DNA of 64,000 bases from Arachidicoccus ginsenosidivorans (GCF_007971385.1 NZ_CP042434.1:2604001-2668000), one strand, 5' to 3'. Shown: positions 9,804 to 19,656, counted from the stretch's first letter. Program-made: numbers and translations. The notes: generated by a model from the sequence alone, not told the origin.

Positions 9804-10044
9804 ACAGAGTCTTTTTATAAAGGTACATCAAATTTTTGAACACCTTTGAAGGATGCCTGTGCTCAAAATATTGGCCTATTGGTTTTATTAGGTTAGACTT
9901 TATTGATGGCTTAAGTTATTGCTTAAGTAAATTGAGTCCTCTAAAATTAATAGGGCGGATAAGCATTATGAAATGGATAGCAGATGCCATGTACAATTAC
10001 CAGTTTTTGTGTAACTTTTCCCAAAGAAAATGCTGTATAAATGA

Positions 10045-10142
10045 TTATAACTCGCCAAAATCAATAAAAATTTTAAGTTTTGGCGAGTTATAAGATAGTA
10101 TATTTAGCCAAAATGTAGAACATAACTTATTTTTGGCGAGAT
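10045..10142. repeat. Inverted/direct repeat cluster, left part, cut by the IS
   Basis: A 16-bp inverted repeat (10045-10060 with 10078-10093, core CTCGCCAAAA / TTTTGGCGAG) is followed by a GCCAAAA copy near 10105-10113 and a TTTTGGCGAG copy at 10132-10141. The last copy is broken by the IS and continues at 13902 (ATATAAGA...TATATTTTGCCAAAA). With the IS removed, two direct repeats of about 37 bp appear, each starting TTTTGGCGAG and ending GCCAAAA. Confidence 0.8.
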
Positions 10143-10162
10143 TGTAATAAGTAAGCAACAAT

Positions 10163-10418
10163 GTACCACTTTATCGCAAATAAGGCGTACCATTTCGGCA
10201 ATCAGAATTGATCCATTTCGGTAATTAACATGTACCATTTCGGTATTCTATGTACCAATTTGGTAAGTGAAAAGTACCATTTCAGTAACGAAAAAACCAT
10301 TTCGGTAATGAGAATTGATCAATTTCGGTAATCAAGATGTACCACTTCGGTATTCCATGTACCACTTTGGTAATTGAAAAGTGCCATTTCGGTAATTAGG
10401 ATGTACCATTTCGGTAAC
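10163..10418 (+). repeat. Tandem 22-bp terminal repeats of the IS (12 units)
   Basis: Copies of a GTACCATTTCGGTAAT-like unit begin at 10163, 10187, 10210, 10232, 10252, 10274, about 10296, 10317, 10339, 10359, 10381 and 10403, a spacing of 20-24 bp (about two helical turns). Two inverted copies lie at the right end (13847-13890). In IS21 elements such multiple terminal sites bind the transposase. Confidence 0.9.
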
Positions 10419-10485
10419 GAGAAGCCCTTCGTTTGACATAATCATTTAATAATCAAGATATTTGTGGTTCATCAAAATCACGAAT

Positions 10486-12039
10486 ATGAATTTAAAAAAG
10501 AAGATTATGTATTACGAAGTCAAACAATTGCGAAAGCAAGAAGTAAGCTTAAGGTCTATAGGTAAGACCTTAGGCATTGACAGGAGGACTGTAAAAAGTA
10601 TCCTAGCCATGTCCGAAGAGGAGTTTTCTAAATTCCTCAATACTCCAAAAGTCAGAAACAAAATACTTGAACGCTATGAGGATTATGTGGTATCCCGCCT
10701 GCGTAAAGCACCAGCAGCTTCGACTGCCCAAGTACATGATTGGCTAAAAGAAAATAAGCCAGACCTTCCCAAGGTAGCCCCCAAGACGGTGTATAATTTT
10801 GTTCATTACGTTAGGCAGAAGCATAATATTCCCCTTGTTCAATCAGTTCGAGAAATGATGATGGTTGAGGAATTGCCATATGGCCAGCAGGCTCAGGTAG
10901 ATTTTGGTGAATATTATATGACTACAAAAGAGGGAAGCCGTAAGAAAGTACGATTCTTTGTAATTGTATTATCGAGGTCTAGAATGAAGTATGTGTATTT
11001 TATCGAAGCACCATTTACCGCTAAATCTGCAATTGATGCTCACAACCTTGCATTTGAATATTTAAAGGGGATCCCTCATCTGCTTGTTTATGACCAGGAT
11101 TCTGTTTTTCTGGTTTCGGAAAATAAGGGAGAACTGATAATGACAAATGAGTTCAGAGGATATGTAGAATCACTTAAATTAATAGTTCACTTCTGTAAGA
11201 AATCGGACCCTCAATCTAAGGGCAAGATAGAAAATTCTGTAAAGTATGTAAAAAATAACTTCCTGTATGGTCGCATCTTTGAATCAATTGAAGTATTGCA
11301 GGAGGAGGCGGAAGCCTGGCTTGCCAGAACGGCCAATGGTACTATCCATAGTATAACCCGCAAATTACCAAAGGATGAGTGGGCAATTGAACTAGACCAT
11401 TTACGCCCATTCACCCCACTCAACAGCGCAAGTAGTTACGAGCCACGTTTAGTTAGGAAAGATAATTCAATTTGCTACAAAGGCGTTCTTTACTCAGTTC
11501 CGTCCGGGACATACGGGAGCGGTGTTGTAAACGTTTTGGTATGTAACAAAGACCAGAAGCTGATTATCAGAGCAACGCTAGATGATAAAGATGAAAGATT
11601 ATGGACACATGCGATCCCAACAGATCCAAATGTAAGGAAGGTTATTAACACTCATCACAAAAGAGATACCAGCAAAAAAATAGCCGTATTAAAGCAAGAG
11701 GCACTGGCACTCTTTCCAGATAAGCATTTAGCGGGCCAATTTTTGGATATAATCCATAAAGCCTACCCTAGGTATATCAGGGATCAAATCACTGGAATAA
11801 CGGGCGCCCTAGCGCCTTATTCAAGTGAAACTATTGGCCAGGCAGTTAAAGAATGCCTGGATAGTAATCAATGCAGATACACCTTCTTTGTTGACATGCT
11901 TAAATCGATTGAAGCCAATAAAGTGAAGCCAATAAAGATTCCGGGCAAAATAGTCCCCCTTAATAGTGTTGTAAAAGCCAAGGCGACCACTAGTCCAGTT
12001 AAAAGAGATATAAACGAATATGATAAAAAATTTAAATAA
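10486..12039 (+). CDS. istA: IS21-family transposase IstA
   Basis: 517 residues from the ATG at 10486. An N-terminal helix-turn-helix (SLRSIGKTLGIDRRTVKSIL) is followed by a DDE integrase core: AQVDFGEY with Asp139, VYDQDSV with Asp203, and KGKIENSVKYVKNNF with Glu249, then a C-terminal beta-barrel-like segment (YEPRLVRKDNSICYKGVLYSV is split here for brevity into its RKDNSICYKGV core). It catalyses strand cutting and joining of the element together with IstB. The reading frame is whole, unlike many genes in this window. Confidence 0.95.
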   Translation: MNLKKKIMYYEVKQLRKQEVSLRSIGKTLGIDRRTVKSILAMSEEEFSKFLNTPKVRNKILERYEDYVVSRLRKAPAASTAQVHDWLKENKPDLPKVAPKTVYNFVHYVRQKHNIPLVQSVREMMMVEELPYGQQAQVDFGEYYMTTKEGSRKKVRFFVIVLSRSRMKYVYFIEAPFTAKSAIDAHNLAFEYLKGIPHLLVYDQDSVFLVSENKGELIMTNEFRGYVESLKLIVHFCKKSDPQSKGKIENSVKYVKNNFLYGRIFESIEVLQEEAEAWLARTANGTIHSITRKLPKDEWAIELDHLRPFTPLNSASSYEPRLVRKDNSICYKGVLYSVPSGTYGSGVVNVLVCNKDQKLIIRATLDDKDERLWTHAIPTDPNVRKVINTHHKRDTSKKIAVLKQEALALFPDKHLAGQFLDIIHKAYPRYIRDQITGITGALAPYSSETIGQAVKECLDSNQCRYTFFVDMLKSIEANKVKPIKIPGKIVPLNSVVKAKATTSPVKRDINEYDKKFK

Positions 12040-12883
12040 GAAAATGAGCAAAATCAAGCAGACACAGAAGTTAGATGAACAATGTAAGCAGCTTAGGGTT
12101 CCCGCTATTGGCGAATGGATTGTAATGGAGGCCGACCAGTGTGCATCTGGAAACATAAGCTATATTCAGTTCTTAGAACGAACATTCGGTAAAATGTTAG
12201 GTGAAAAGGAAAAGAAATATTTAGAGGCGCAGATCAAAAATGCCCAGCTACCCAATAGGCATGACCTGGCTCAGTTTGACTGTTCACTGGTTGAAGGTAT
12301 ATCACCAATTGCCTTATCGCAACTAAAGGAGCTTACATGGGTTGACCAGTCCATAAATTTGATCATTATGGGGCCTCCAGGAGTCGGTAAAACCATGCTC
12401 TCGGCAGGGCTATGTCACCATGCTATTCAAAGCGGATATAAGGCGTATTTTAGAAAAATGGACGCATTGACAACCACACTGATCAAAAAGGACATCAACA
12501 GATCCTGTGCTATTGAATATAGGCGCTTACTAAAGGCTAATTTAGTAGTAATAGACGATATAATGATGATTGAACCCGATTCCCGCAAAGCCAATGCATT
12601 TTTCCATTTTATAAATGAAATTTACGAAAGTGCATCTATCATAATCACAACCAATAAATCCCCATCAAATTGGGTAGAAAAACTAGGGGATGAGGTGCTC
12701 ACAGCAGCAATACTTGATAGAATATTGCATCATTCAGAAATTATTAATCTAGCGGGAGAAAGTCAGCGTAGGCTAAGTAAAAGGGAGGGTTTCTCATTAA
12801 ATAGCCCCTCCCCATATCAAAGAATGGCCCTCTTATTAAGAGGGCTTTTTTATACGCCAATGTCAGATGTTATTTCTATTTAG
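12020..12883 (+). CDS. istB: IS21-family helper ATPase IstB
   Basis: 287 residues from the ATG at 12020, which overlaps the end of istA by 20 bp; an alternative ATG is at 12044, just after the istA stop. Walker A is GPPGVGKT (residues 118-125), Walker B LVVIDDIM, followed by a sensor-like IIITTNKSPSNW. It is a DnaA/DnaC-like AAA+ ATPase that assembles on target DNA and activates IstA. Confidence 0.95.
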   Translation: MIKNLNKKMSKIKQTQKLDEQCKQLRVPAIGEWIVMEADQCASGNISYIQFLERTFGKMLGEKEKKYLEAQIKNAQLPNRHDLAQFDCSLVEGISPIALSQLKELTWVDQSINLIIMGPPGVGKTMLSAGLCHHAIQSGYKAYFRKMDALTTTLIKKDINRSCAIEYRRLLKANLVVIDDIMMIEPDSRKANAFFHFINEIYESASIIITTNKSPSNWVEKLGDEVLTAAILDRILHHSEIINLAGESQRRLSKREGFSLNSPSPYQRMALLLRGLFYTPMSDVISI

Positions 12884-13031
12884 CTCCCTTCCTAGGTTTG
12901 CCAGTGTCTGCATTGCACCTGAAAAGCAAAGTTACGCTGTAAGTCCTATAAACACAAGCAAAAAGTCCTTGGAATTATACATTTACCAATTTACAATCTT
13001 CCTTTTGCACCAGTCAGTAAAAAAGCAAAAA

Positions 13032-13349
13032 ATGATGAATGTTGCAGACCAATCAAAAGATTTTGTGTCTGTATTTTCAAACGACTATAGTATGAATGAG
13101 ATGAATAATAAATTGAAAATCAATAGACAAGCAGCTCATGAACTAATTATAGAGTTAAACAACTTGGAAACCTCTCCTCTGAAGAACAGGCGAAAGGCCA
13201 TAAAAGGTTACTGGATGACCTCAAAAATGGCTCTTAACCGAGTCAGAGGCGGTATGAGTCCTTTACTAATAAACAGGCCTAAAAGCCGTATTACTCACCA
13301 GATTGCCCCCATGAGACACCCTAATCAATATGAATGGCCTGTCATTTAG
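13032..13349 (+). CDS. Possible passenger protein within the IS
   Basis: A 105-residue frame (open frame extends back to 12867) between istB and the right end. It contains a short helix-turn-helix-like stretch (NEMNNKLKINRQAAHELI) and a basic middle, with no family that I recognise. It could be a real accessory gene or a random frame; only its place in the otherwise unexplained 1 kb of the element argues for it. Confidence 0.3.
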   Translation: MMNVADQSKDFVSVFSNDYSMNEMNNKLKINRQAAHELIIELNNLETSPLKNRRKAIKGYWMTSKMALNRVRGGMSPLLINRPKSRITHQIAPMRHPNQYEWPVI

Positions 13350-13559
13350 AATGAAAAAACAGCAGCAATGCGTAGTAACTAATGTATGCTTCGAAATCAA
13401 CAGTATTCCTACCACGTTGCACCTCTGCAGAGCGCGGGTCCGCTTCGTGTTGATGACTCAAAGGTACGTTATTATTGAATTACGGCAAATTAACTAGCTT
13501 TATTTTTTTACTTATTTTTTCGTTTTTTTTAAAGAAAAAGTAGCAAAAAGAAATCAATG

Positions 13560-13585
13560 GCATGGGCGGAGCCCATGCTTTTTTT
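13560..13585 (+). terminator. Terminator-like hairpin within the IS
   Basis: Stem GCATGGGC / GCCCATGC with loop GGA and seven Ts. More small GC stem-loops follow (about 13588-13600, 13633-13648 and 13660-13678), so the end of the element is rich in short hairpins. Confidence 0.6.
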
Positions 13586-13846
13586 GCAGGGCTTCGCCAC
13601 TGCCTCACCAAGAAGACCTAAGCGATTCAAGGCATGTGCTACGCACATTAGTTTTAGTGTGTGGGCTATCGCCCCCTAGGTTTTTCTTAGGCATATTGTT
13701 CAAAGCATATCTATAACAGGTGATATATTGTAAAATGCGATTCTACCTTATACCATTACTAAAAAAAGTTCTCACATGAGAAAACATATTGTCGCAATTG
13801 CTTATATTTGCAGAGATATCTTTATGTCACATGAAGGGCCAAAAGG

Positions 13847-13896
13847 TGGTACATCCTTATTTACCGAAACTGGTACATTGTTATTTACCGATTACA
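13847..13896 (-). repeat. Right terminal repeats of the IS
   Basis: Two inverted copies of the GTACC...GGTAA unit, then the terminal ATTACA. This end has only two units against twelve on the left. Confidence 0.85.
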
Positions 13897-13991
13897 GAGA
13901 TATAAGACCACTATATTTTGCCAAAAAATTGATTATTAGGGATGATTGAAGATATAGTATCTTTTACTAAAGATTTGAAAGTTTGACTATT

Positions 13992-15421
13992 ATGAAAAAT
14001 TTGATTGGAAGGGAAAGAGAAGCGAGTGTTTTACAAAATTTATTCAAATCCGAAGAGGCAGAGCTTGTAACCATCTATGGTCGGCGTGGAGTCGGCAAAA
14101 CTTTTCTCGTTCGGGAGGTGATGAACAAGGAATTGACTTTCGAAATTGTGGGAGAACATAATGGCATCTTAAAGAAGCAGTTGACAAATTTTAGCCAGGC
14201 CTTAGTTAAGTATGGATCGACCATGGCGATTACGGCACCCAATAATTGGAGAGATGCATTTTTTCAGTTATCTAAGCATATTGAATTTAAAGCTATGACG
14301 CACAAGGGCAAGCAGGTCGTTTTTTTAGATGAATTTCCATGGTTAAACACACCTAGATCAGGATTTTTGTCTGCATTTGATCATTGGTGGAATAGTTGGG
14401 GCAATAAACAAGACTATCTTATAGTGATTATCTGTGGATCAGCTGCGGCATGGATGATTCGTAATATTGTTCATAACAGAGGAGGCTTACATAATAGGAT
14501 TACCCAGAGAATAAATTTAAAATCCTTTACTTTATGGGAAACAGCGGAATTTTTGGCTTCGAAAAATATAAAATTGGGATATTTTCAAATTGCTCAAATA
14601 TATATGGCCATTGGAGGAATCGCCGCCTATCTTAAATTATTAAAAAAGGAGAAAGCGCTGCGCAGGCAATTGACAGGTTGTGCTTTGATCCAGACGGGCC
14701 GTTGACTGACGAATTCGAAAATCTTTGCCAATCTTTATTTGATGATTCTGCTAAGCACATAAGTGTTATCAAATTATTGGCGAAAAATACAACCGGACTT
14801 TCAAGATCGGAAATTGCAAATGCATTAGAAATGTCTTCTGGAGGCGGATTAAGTGTTTTGTTGGACGAATTGGAAGCTTCAGGGTTTATTGCATCCTATA
14901 GACCTTATCGCCTAAAGAAAGCAAATAGTCTATATAAGGTAAATGATGAGTTTTCCCTGTTTTATTTGAAGTTTATGGAAAATAAAAAACATAGTGGCAT
15001 GGAAAGCTGGCAGAAGATTTCGGCTAGACCAAGTTGGAAGAGTTGGAGTGGACTTGCATTTGAAAGAATTTGTTTTAAACATATTGATAAAATTAAAGAG
15101 GCACTAGGACTTCGTGTCATTCAAACGAGTTCTTCATCTTGGAAAAGTAGGAGTAAATTTGAAGATGGTGCACAGATTGATTTGCTTATAGAACGGGGAG
15201 ATTTTATAATTAATCTATGCGAAATAAAATTTTCAGAGAGCGTATTTACAATTGATAAAAAGTATGCCATTGAACTCAGAAATAAAAGAGCGCGTTTTAT
15301 TGAAGAATCAAAAACGAAGAAATTAGTGCTAATTGTTATGATTTCCTCATTTGGCGTAAGTCATGATGCTAATTATTTGGAATTAATTGAAAATGAGGTA
15401 AAATTGGAAGATTTGTTTTAA
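13992..15421 (+). CDS. DUF234-type AAA ATPase (frame interrupted)
   Basis: Two overlapping frames join into a 476-residue protein of the archaeal-type ATPase family. The N-terminal part has Walker A (GRRGVGKT near residue 33) and Walker B (VVFLDEFPW); the C-terminal part has a winged-helix segment (GLSRSEIANALEMSSGG) and the DUF234 restriction-like domain (FERICFKHI, then QIDLLIER and CEIKFS, the latter with a nuclease-like D...ExK pattern). The break is in an A6 run at 14642-14647; one more A restores KKGESAAQAIDRLCF. The family is common, of unknown role, and often linked to mobile DNA. The start is the ATG after an earlier TTG at 13983. The IS now separates it from its upstream repeats. 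Confidence 0.85.
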
Positions 15422-16142
15422 TGAAGGTTGAATCTGACGAATTTTGTTAAAATCAAGCCGAAAACGTAAACAGGGCTTCTAGGCACGAAAATGATAACTC
15501 CAGATGATACTGGATGGTACACGATTTTAAGTAGAATTGAAATTAGCGGCCCTTGCTGCATTTATTTTATCACAAATTATATAGGCTATTGCGCATATGG
15601 TAGTGTTTTGATTCATTTGGATATGAACTGACAGGATTCAAGGTGAGTATTCATCGCTTGAATTGTCCGGCGGCTAAGCGCTGGATTGACATATGCATTT
15701 GACCGACATTTTGCTTACAAAGGTGGATATTCTGATTAGCCTATAAAAAAGTGCAAATGATCAGTGAGCTTGCCTGTTGCTTTGAGGAAGTATTAGCAAT
15801 GGTGCTGTATAACAAAATTTTGATAAGCCGAAAATTTTCTTGTGCGTTATAAGTATTGAATATCAATCTGGTGTGCTGTATTATTCAGTAAATATTACAA
15901 TCATGTCTTAGTTATTAAAATTGGCGATGCATTAAAGTCGATTACTTAGTTTTGCACTTTATAAATTTAAATGAGGGGTTGCTAGATTTGATACGAATGG
16001 TCTTTGGAAAGACTAGCAGTTATTTATCCGTATTGCCTATACTGAATTTTGATGCTGACTAGCCGGGCCCATAAAAATAAAAAATCAAAATAAATTTTAC
16101 TACGCAAATTGACTGCGTTGTGTTACCTGCAACTTTGCTTTA
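15422..16142. other. 721-bp intergenic region, no gene supported
   Basis: Only short frames are present (for example a 46-codon one from 15491). None has a recognisable domain. The last 35 bp carry the promoter-like sequence of the RNA-repair operon. Confidence 0.4.
16109..16137 (+). promoter_or_regulatory. Probable promoter of the RNA-repair operon
   Basis: A TTG at 16109-16111 and CAACTTTG at 16130-16137 (one mismatch to TAnnTTTG) are separated by 18 bp. Transcription would start near 16143, which rules out the TTG codon there and supports the ATG at 16158. Confidence 0.5.
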
Positions 16143-16157
16143 TTGAAAACAGAAGAT

Positions 16158-17510
16158 ATGATTATTAATATTTTATCAGAAAATAATTATCTGGCAGACA
16201 TTCTGCATAAAAATCCAGATACCGATCAGGGGTTATATGCGAAAACGCTAAAAGAGGGCATTGTAATTGGCAATGTAGCTTCAAAAACTAAATATGAAGT
16301 TCTATTCCACGACCAACATAAAAGTTATACGAATGACCCTTCCAACCAATTGGATTATCAAAGCCTGTGCAACCCTCTAATCATACTTAATATTTGCACT
16401 GAACTGTTCGGACATCTTTTAAAAGATAAAGAAAGCTATTCAAATCAAGCGGTGAGTTGGCTGAATAAAACAAGAGGAGAAATTGACGTGATTTCCTGTC
16501 AGATAGAAGTGCCTGTATTCTATATTAATTCTAATTGGTATCGCAATGGCAGCTTTCTGCTGGAGAAGTACTTTTCTGAAATTTGCGTAGAGCACAATGT
16601 AGGGGCTAATTATACATTGACGGTCTCAGGTAATTGTGTTTTCGAGGCCATTAATTTGTTGAATCTGGTGGCCATATTCACGCATTTAACAAATGAGGAT
16701 CGTTATGATACATTTATTGATAATTCAATGATTGAAAAATATATAAGGGTCCTGACAAATTTGAATGAGGTGCCGTATTTTGTGTTTTATCTGTTTATCA
16801 AAAGGGCGGTGAAGAACCAAACACAGTTCCAGATGGTCAAACCAATATTTGAGCAGTATCTGGCCGCTCAGGGATTAACGGCGAGTTTCACAAATGAGGA
16901 TACCCAGCGGTCCAGGATTCGCTTTATTACAGAATCCATTGGTATTGAACTGCCGGTGCTGGATATAGGCTGTGGGGAATTTTCCTATTATAAACGCCTG
17001 ATGAATATGGGGCTTAAGGCCATGTATTATGGGGTCGACAAGGAACAAAGGCTCGAAAGATTGGGCCAAAGTATTATGCACCGATTGGAAAGTGAAAATC
17101 TTTGTTTCAGTACAGATCTTAACCATGTAGATAAGTCTGCAAAATTAAATATCATCATTAGTGAAGTAATAGAACATAACAGTATTGAGGATGCCGTAAT
17201 GCTCATACGATCAGCATTAAATTTTAATTTTGATAAGCTGATCATCTCTACGCCAAATGCTGATTTTAATAAATATTATTATGGAAGAAATGTGAAGAAC
17301 GATTTAAATCAAAGGGAAGCTGCTGCTTTTAGGCATATTGATCACCAATTTGAGTTTACACAGGTTGAATTTCAGGACTTTATGACGCTTGTTTTGCAAG
17401 GAAGGAGTGACTGCCAGGTAGTCTTTGACCAGGTTGGCGATCAAATAAATGGTGTGCAGCCCACACAATTAGCAACCATTAAAAAAATGACAAATGAATC
17501 ATCAAGATAA
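16158..17510 (+). CDS. hen1: RNA 3'-terminal ribose 2'-O-methyltransferase Hen1
   Basis: 450 residues, the normal length of bacterial Hen1. The N-terminal part (about 1-250) resembles the Hen1 domain that stimulates the partner ligase (LADILHKNPDTDQ, then NPLIILNICTELFG). The C-terminal methyltransferase has the SAM-binding VLDIGCGEF (Asp269), the metal motif EVIEH (Glu336, Glu339, His340), STPNADFN, and RHIDHQFEFTQVEF with His393 and His396. Hen1 methylates the 2'-OH at the repair junction so that a sealed RNA cannot be cut again at that site. The stop overlaps the start of the ligase gene by 17 bp, so the two are translationally coupled. A TTG at 16143 would add five residues but is at the predicted transcription start. 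Confidence 0.9.
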   Translation: MIINILSENNYLADILHKNPDTDQGLYAKTLKEGIVIGNVASKTKYEVLFHDQHKSYTNDPSNQLDYQSLCNPLIILNICTELFGHLLKDKESYSNQAVSWLNKTRGEIDVISCQIEVPVFYINSNWYRNGSFLLEKYFSEICVEHNVGANYTLTVSGNCVFEAINLLNLVAIFTHLTNEDRYDTFIDNSMIEKYIRVLTNLNEVPYFVFYLFIKRAVKNQTQFQMVKPIFEQYLAAQGLTASFTNEDTQRSRIRFITESIGIELPVLDIGCGEFSYYKRLMNMGLKAMYYGVDKEQRLERLGQSIMHRLESENLCFSTDLNHVDKSAKLNIIISEVIEHNSIEDAVMLIRSALNFNFDKLIISTPNADFNKYYYGRNVKNDLNQREAAAFRHIDHQFEFTQVEFQDFMTLVLQGRSDCQVVFDQVGDQINGVQPTQLATIKKMTNESSR

Positions 17511-18695
17511 AGAAGTAGCCTTAAGGAAAATCCGATCCAGGATTGATTGGATGTGTAAGGATAAAATAGCTGCTTTTTCCCCGACCATTTCCCCGGCGCC
17601 TAAATCGGTGGATAGATCAGAAATTGAGAGTATTTACGAGGGAGCGCGTTTTTATGTTGAAAGGGGGTAAAGGATCTGGTCTTTCAGAAAAAGTATATGG
17701 GCTCGTACTGTGATATTTATCTGCATAAAAATAAGGAAGAAACTTATTTTGTCAGCAGAAATGGGTATAAGATTGATTATATTGATTTGACAGAAGCAAG
17801 GCAGACTTGTGAAAACTTGTATAACCGCTTTGACTGGAATGGGTTGGAATTGGCAATCATACAAGCTGAGTTGTTGCCCTGGCATATTATGGGAAGTAAC
17901 TTAATTGCCAGGGAGTTTGAAGGGTACTTAGAAGCGCACCAAAAAAGGTTGGCGTATTTCAAAACCAGTACTATTTTAGAGAAGATTGAAGCAGTCAAAG
18001 CGGCGCAAGTGTATAATGGGTTTTTTCGTGATAAAGAAGTTTTGTCTGGCAATGCCTTCAAAAAGAAATATCCGTCCCATGAAATAAGGCAAATGGAAGC
18101 TATTGGTCATTTTGATTTGCCAGATTTATCTAGTTATGAAAACGGTATACAAGTATATGCAAGGCAAATTCATCATTACGGTAAGGAAGGTGCGCTTTAT
18201 TTTAAACCCTTTAATATCCTAAAACTCATTTATACGGATGGCAAAGAGGTTATTCCAAATGATAACCTGACCTACAGACTGGTTAATGATGATCTGATGA
18301 TGGAGTTGCACATTGACACTGAGCTGACTTTGGAGGAGCAGTTAGCACCTGTTTATGATTGGTTTAGTACCTTATGTGCTGGTATGGAAGAAGGTATTGT
18401 TATCAAAGCTCAAAAGGCCTTTTTAAATGATTTACCGCCGGCATTAAAGGTTCGTAATAATGATTACCTCACAATGATCTATGGAGTTGACTTTCAAAGG
18501 GATTTAGAATTGCAGATTAGAAAAAGAAAGATCAGCAGAAAATTGGACTGTTCAATGAATGATTGGATGATTAATTATCGTCTTTTGGAGATTCCTTATT
18601 CAGAGATTGATTCAGAAAATTATTATTATAGAAATTTGATGTTAGATAGAATTCTACAGGAGGAAACGGAAAGCAAATTGGATCCGTCCTTGTAA
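17494..18695 (+). CDS. RNA ligase, Pnkp-ligase-like (frame interrupted)
   Basis: A 400-residue ATP-dependent nucleotidyltransferase once one base is restored. The N-terminal 59 codons (from ATG 17494) end early because a G5 run at 17663-17667 lacks one G; with it the frame reads VERGVKDLVFQKKYMGSYCD. Motif I is KYMGS with the adenylated Lys67; an AELLPW motif recalls the ligase domain of Pnkp; motif IV is EGIVIK (300-305) and motif V LKVR with Lys319. It would seal 3'-OH/5'-phosphate RNA ends made ready by the kinase-phosphatase gene 17 bp downstream. In classical bacterial Pnkp this ligase is fused to kinase and phosphatase; here it is a separate protein. Confidence 0.87.
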
Positions 18696-18712
18696 TTAAA
18701 ACGATATGAATA

Positions 18713-19630
18713 ATGAGTAGAAAAAATCCACAACTTTTAATATTGGTAGGTGCGCCCGGAAGTGGTAAGACCACATTTGCTAAATATCACACCAGGATGC
18801 ACCAAAATTGGGTAAGGCTTAGCAGGGATGATTTCAGGGCAATGCAGTTTTCTGATCAATTCCTGTCTGATGAGTTAGAAGAGGCCTTAACTGATATGAT
18901 GTTTGCTGGCATCCATAAATTGTTACTCAGAAAACTAAGTGTCATTGCGGATGCCACACATACTAAATTTGAATATATTGAACAGTATATTGAAGCGTTT
19001 GGGCATATGGCGGATATAAGTTTTAAAGTATTTGAATTGCCGCTGGAACGATTAATTGAAAATTGTGAAAAACGTACCCGGGAAGGCGGGAGGCATATTT
19101 CTAAAAAAGCCATCGCCTATCACATGGCGGCCTTGGAAGAATTGCTTAAAAAGTATGATTTGCAATTCAGGGAGCGAAGTCGGTTGGTCAATAAAGTTAG
19201 GGCCCAAGATGCTAATTTACCCAAAGCTATTATTTGTGACTTAGATGGGACCTTGGCCATCATTGGTGACAGAAGTCCTTTTGATGGTGCCCGGTGCGAG
19301 GAAGATACATTGAACAAGGCAGTGGCTGAGACAATTAACTTTTTTAAGAAAAATGGCCATCAGGTACTACTGGTTTCTGGTCGGGAAGATGCTTACAGGG
19401 AGCAGACGGTTCGCTTTCTTGAAAAACATCAGGTTCCTTATGATGCTCTTTGGATGCGTCCCACTGGAAATTATAGCAAAGATAGCTATATCAAAAGAGA
19501 TATGTTCTCCACTCATATACATAATAAATATTTTGTATCCTTAGTGTTGGATGACAGAGACCAAGTGGTAGAGATGTGGCGTAAAGAGTTAATGCTACCT
19601 TGTTTTCAAGTGTATTATGGTTCGTTTTAA
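18713..19630 (+). CDS. Polynucleotide kinase 3'-phosphatase, T4 Pnkp-like
   Basis: 305 residues in two domains. The kinase has the P-loop GAPGSGKT (13-20), the RLSRDDF motif that in T4 Pnkp holds the catalytic Asp, and a lid ENCEKRTREGGRH. The C-terminal phosphatase is HAD type: DLDGTLA (Asp176, Asp178), VSGRED, and LDDRDQVVEMWR, as in T4 Pnkp. It phosphorylates 5'-OH ends and removes 3'-phosphates or 2',3'-cyclic phosphates, giving ends for the ligase. Third gene of the operon, followed by a terminator. The phosphatase is unlike the metallophosphoesterase of CthPnkp-type proteins. Confidence 0.93.
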   Translation: MSRKNPQLLILVGAPGSGKTTFAKYHTRMHQNWVRLSRDDFRAMQFSDQFLSDELEEALTDMMFAGIHKLLLRKLSVIADATHTKFEYIEQYIEAFGHMADISFKVFELPLERLIENCEKRTREGGRHISKKAIAYHMAALEELLKKYDLQFRERSRLVNKVRAQDANLPKAIICDLDGTLAIIGDRSPFDGARCEEDTLNKAVAETINFFKKNGHQVLLVSGREDAYREQTVRFLEKHQVPYDALWMRPTGNYSKDSYIKRDMFSTHIHNKYFVSLVLDDRDQVVEMWRKELMLPCFQVYYGSF

Positions 19631-19656
19631 CCTACTGTTATTTTTTATGAAGACAC

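Larger units (their letters stand above)
10143..13896 (+). mobile_element. IS21-family insertion sequence, 3754 bp
   Basis: The ends align as imperfect inverted repeats over about 26 bp: left TGTAAT...TAA..AACAATGTACCA at 10143, right the complement ending ATTACA at 13896, with the TG...CA termini of IS21 elements. A 5-bp target duplication GAGAT flanks it (10138-10142 and 13897-13901). It carries istA and istB with the usual overlap. It is longer than the common 2-2.5 kb because about 1 kb lies between istB and the right end. The intact ends and duplication suggest a fairly recent insertion. Confidence 0.92.

Noticed and set aside
9836..10093. 85-codon frame overlapping the repeat cluster
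   Set aside because: Runs through an inverted repeat and has no protein-like pattern.
10150..10420. CRISPR-like repeat array
   Set aside because: Spacing and units fit IS21 terminal sites; there are no unique spacers of constant length and no cas genes.
15491..15720. Short frames, one with IHRLNCPAAKRW recalling a RelA motif
   Set aside because: Too short and unlinked; similarity is probably chance.
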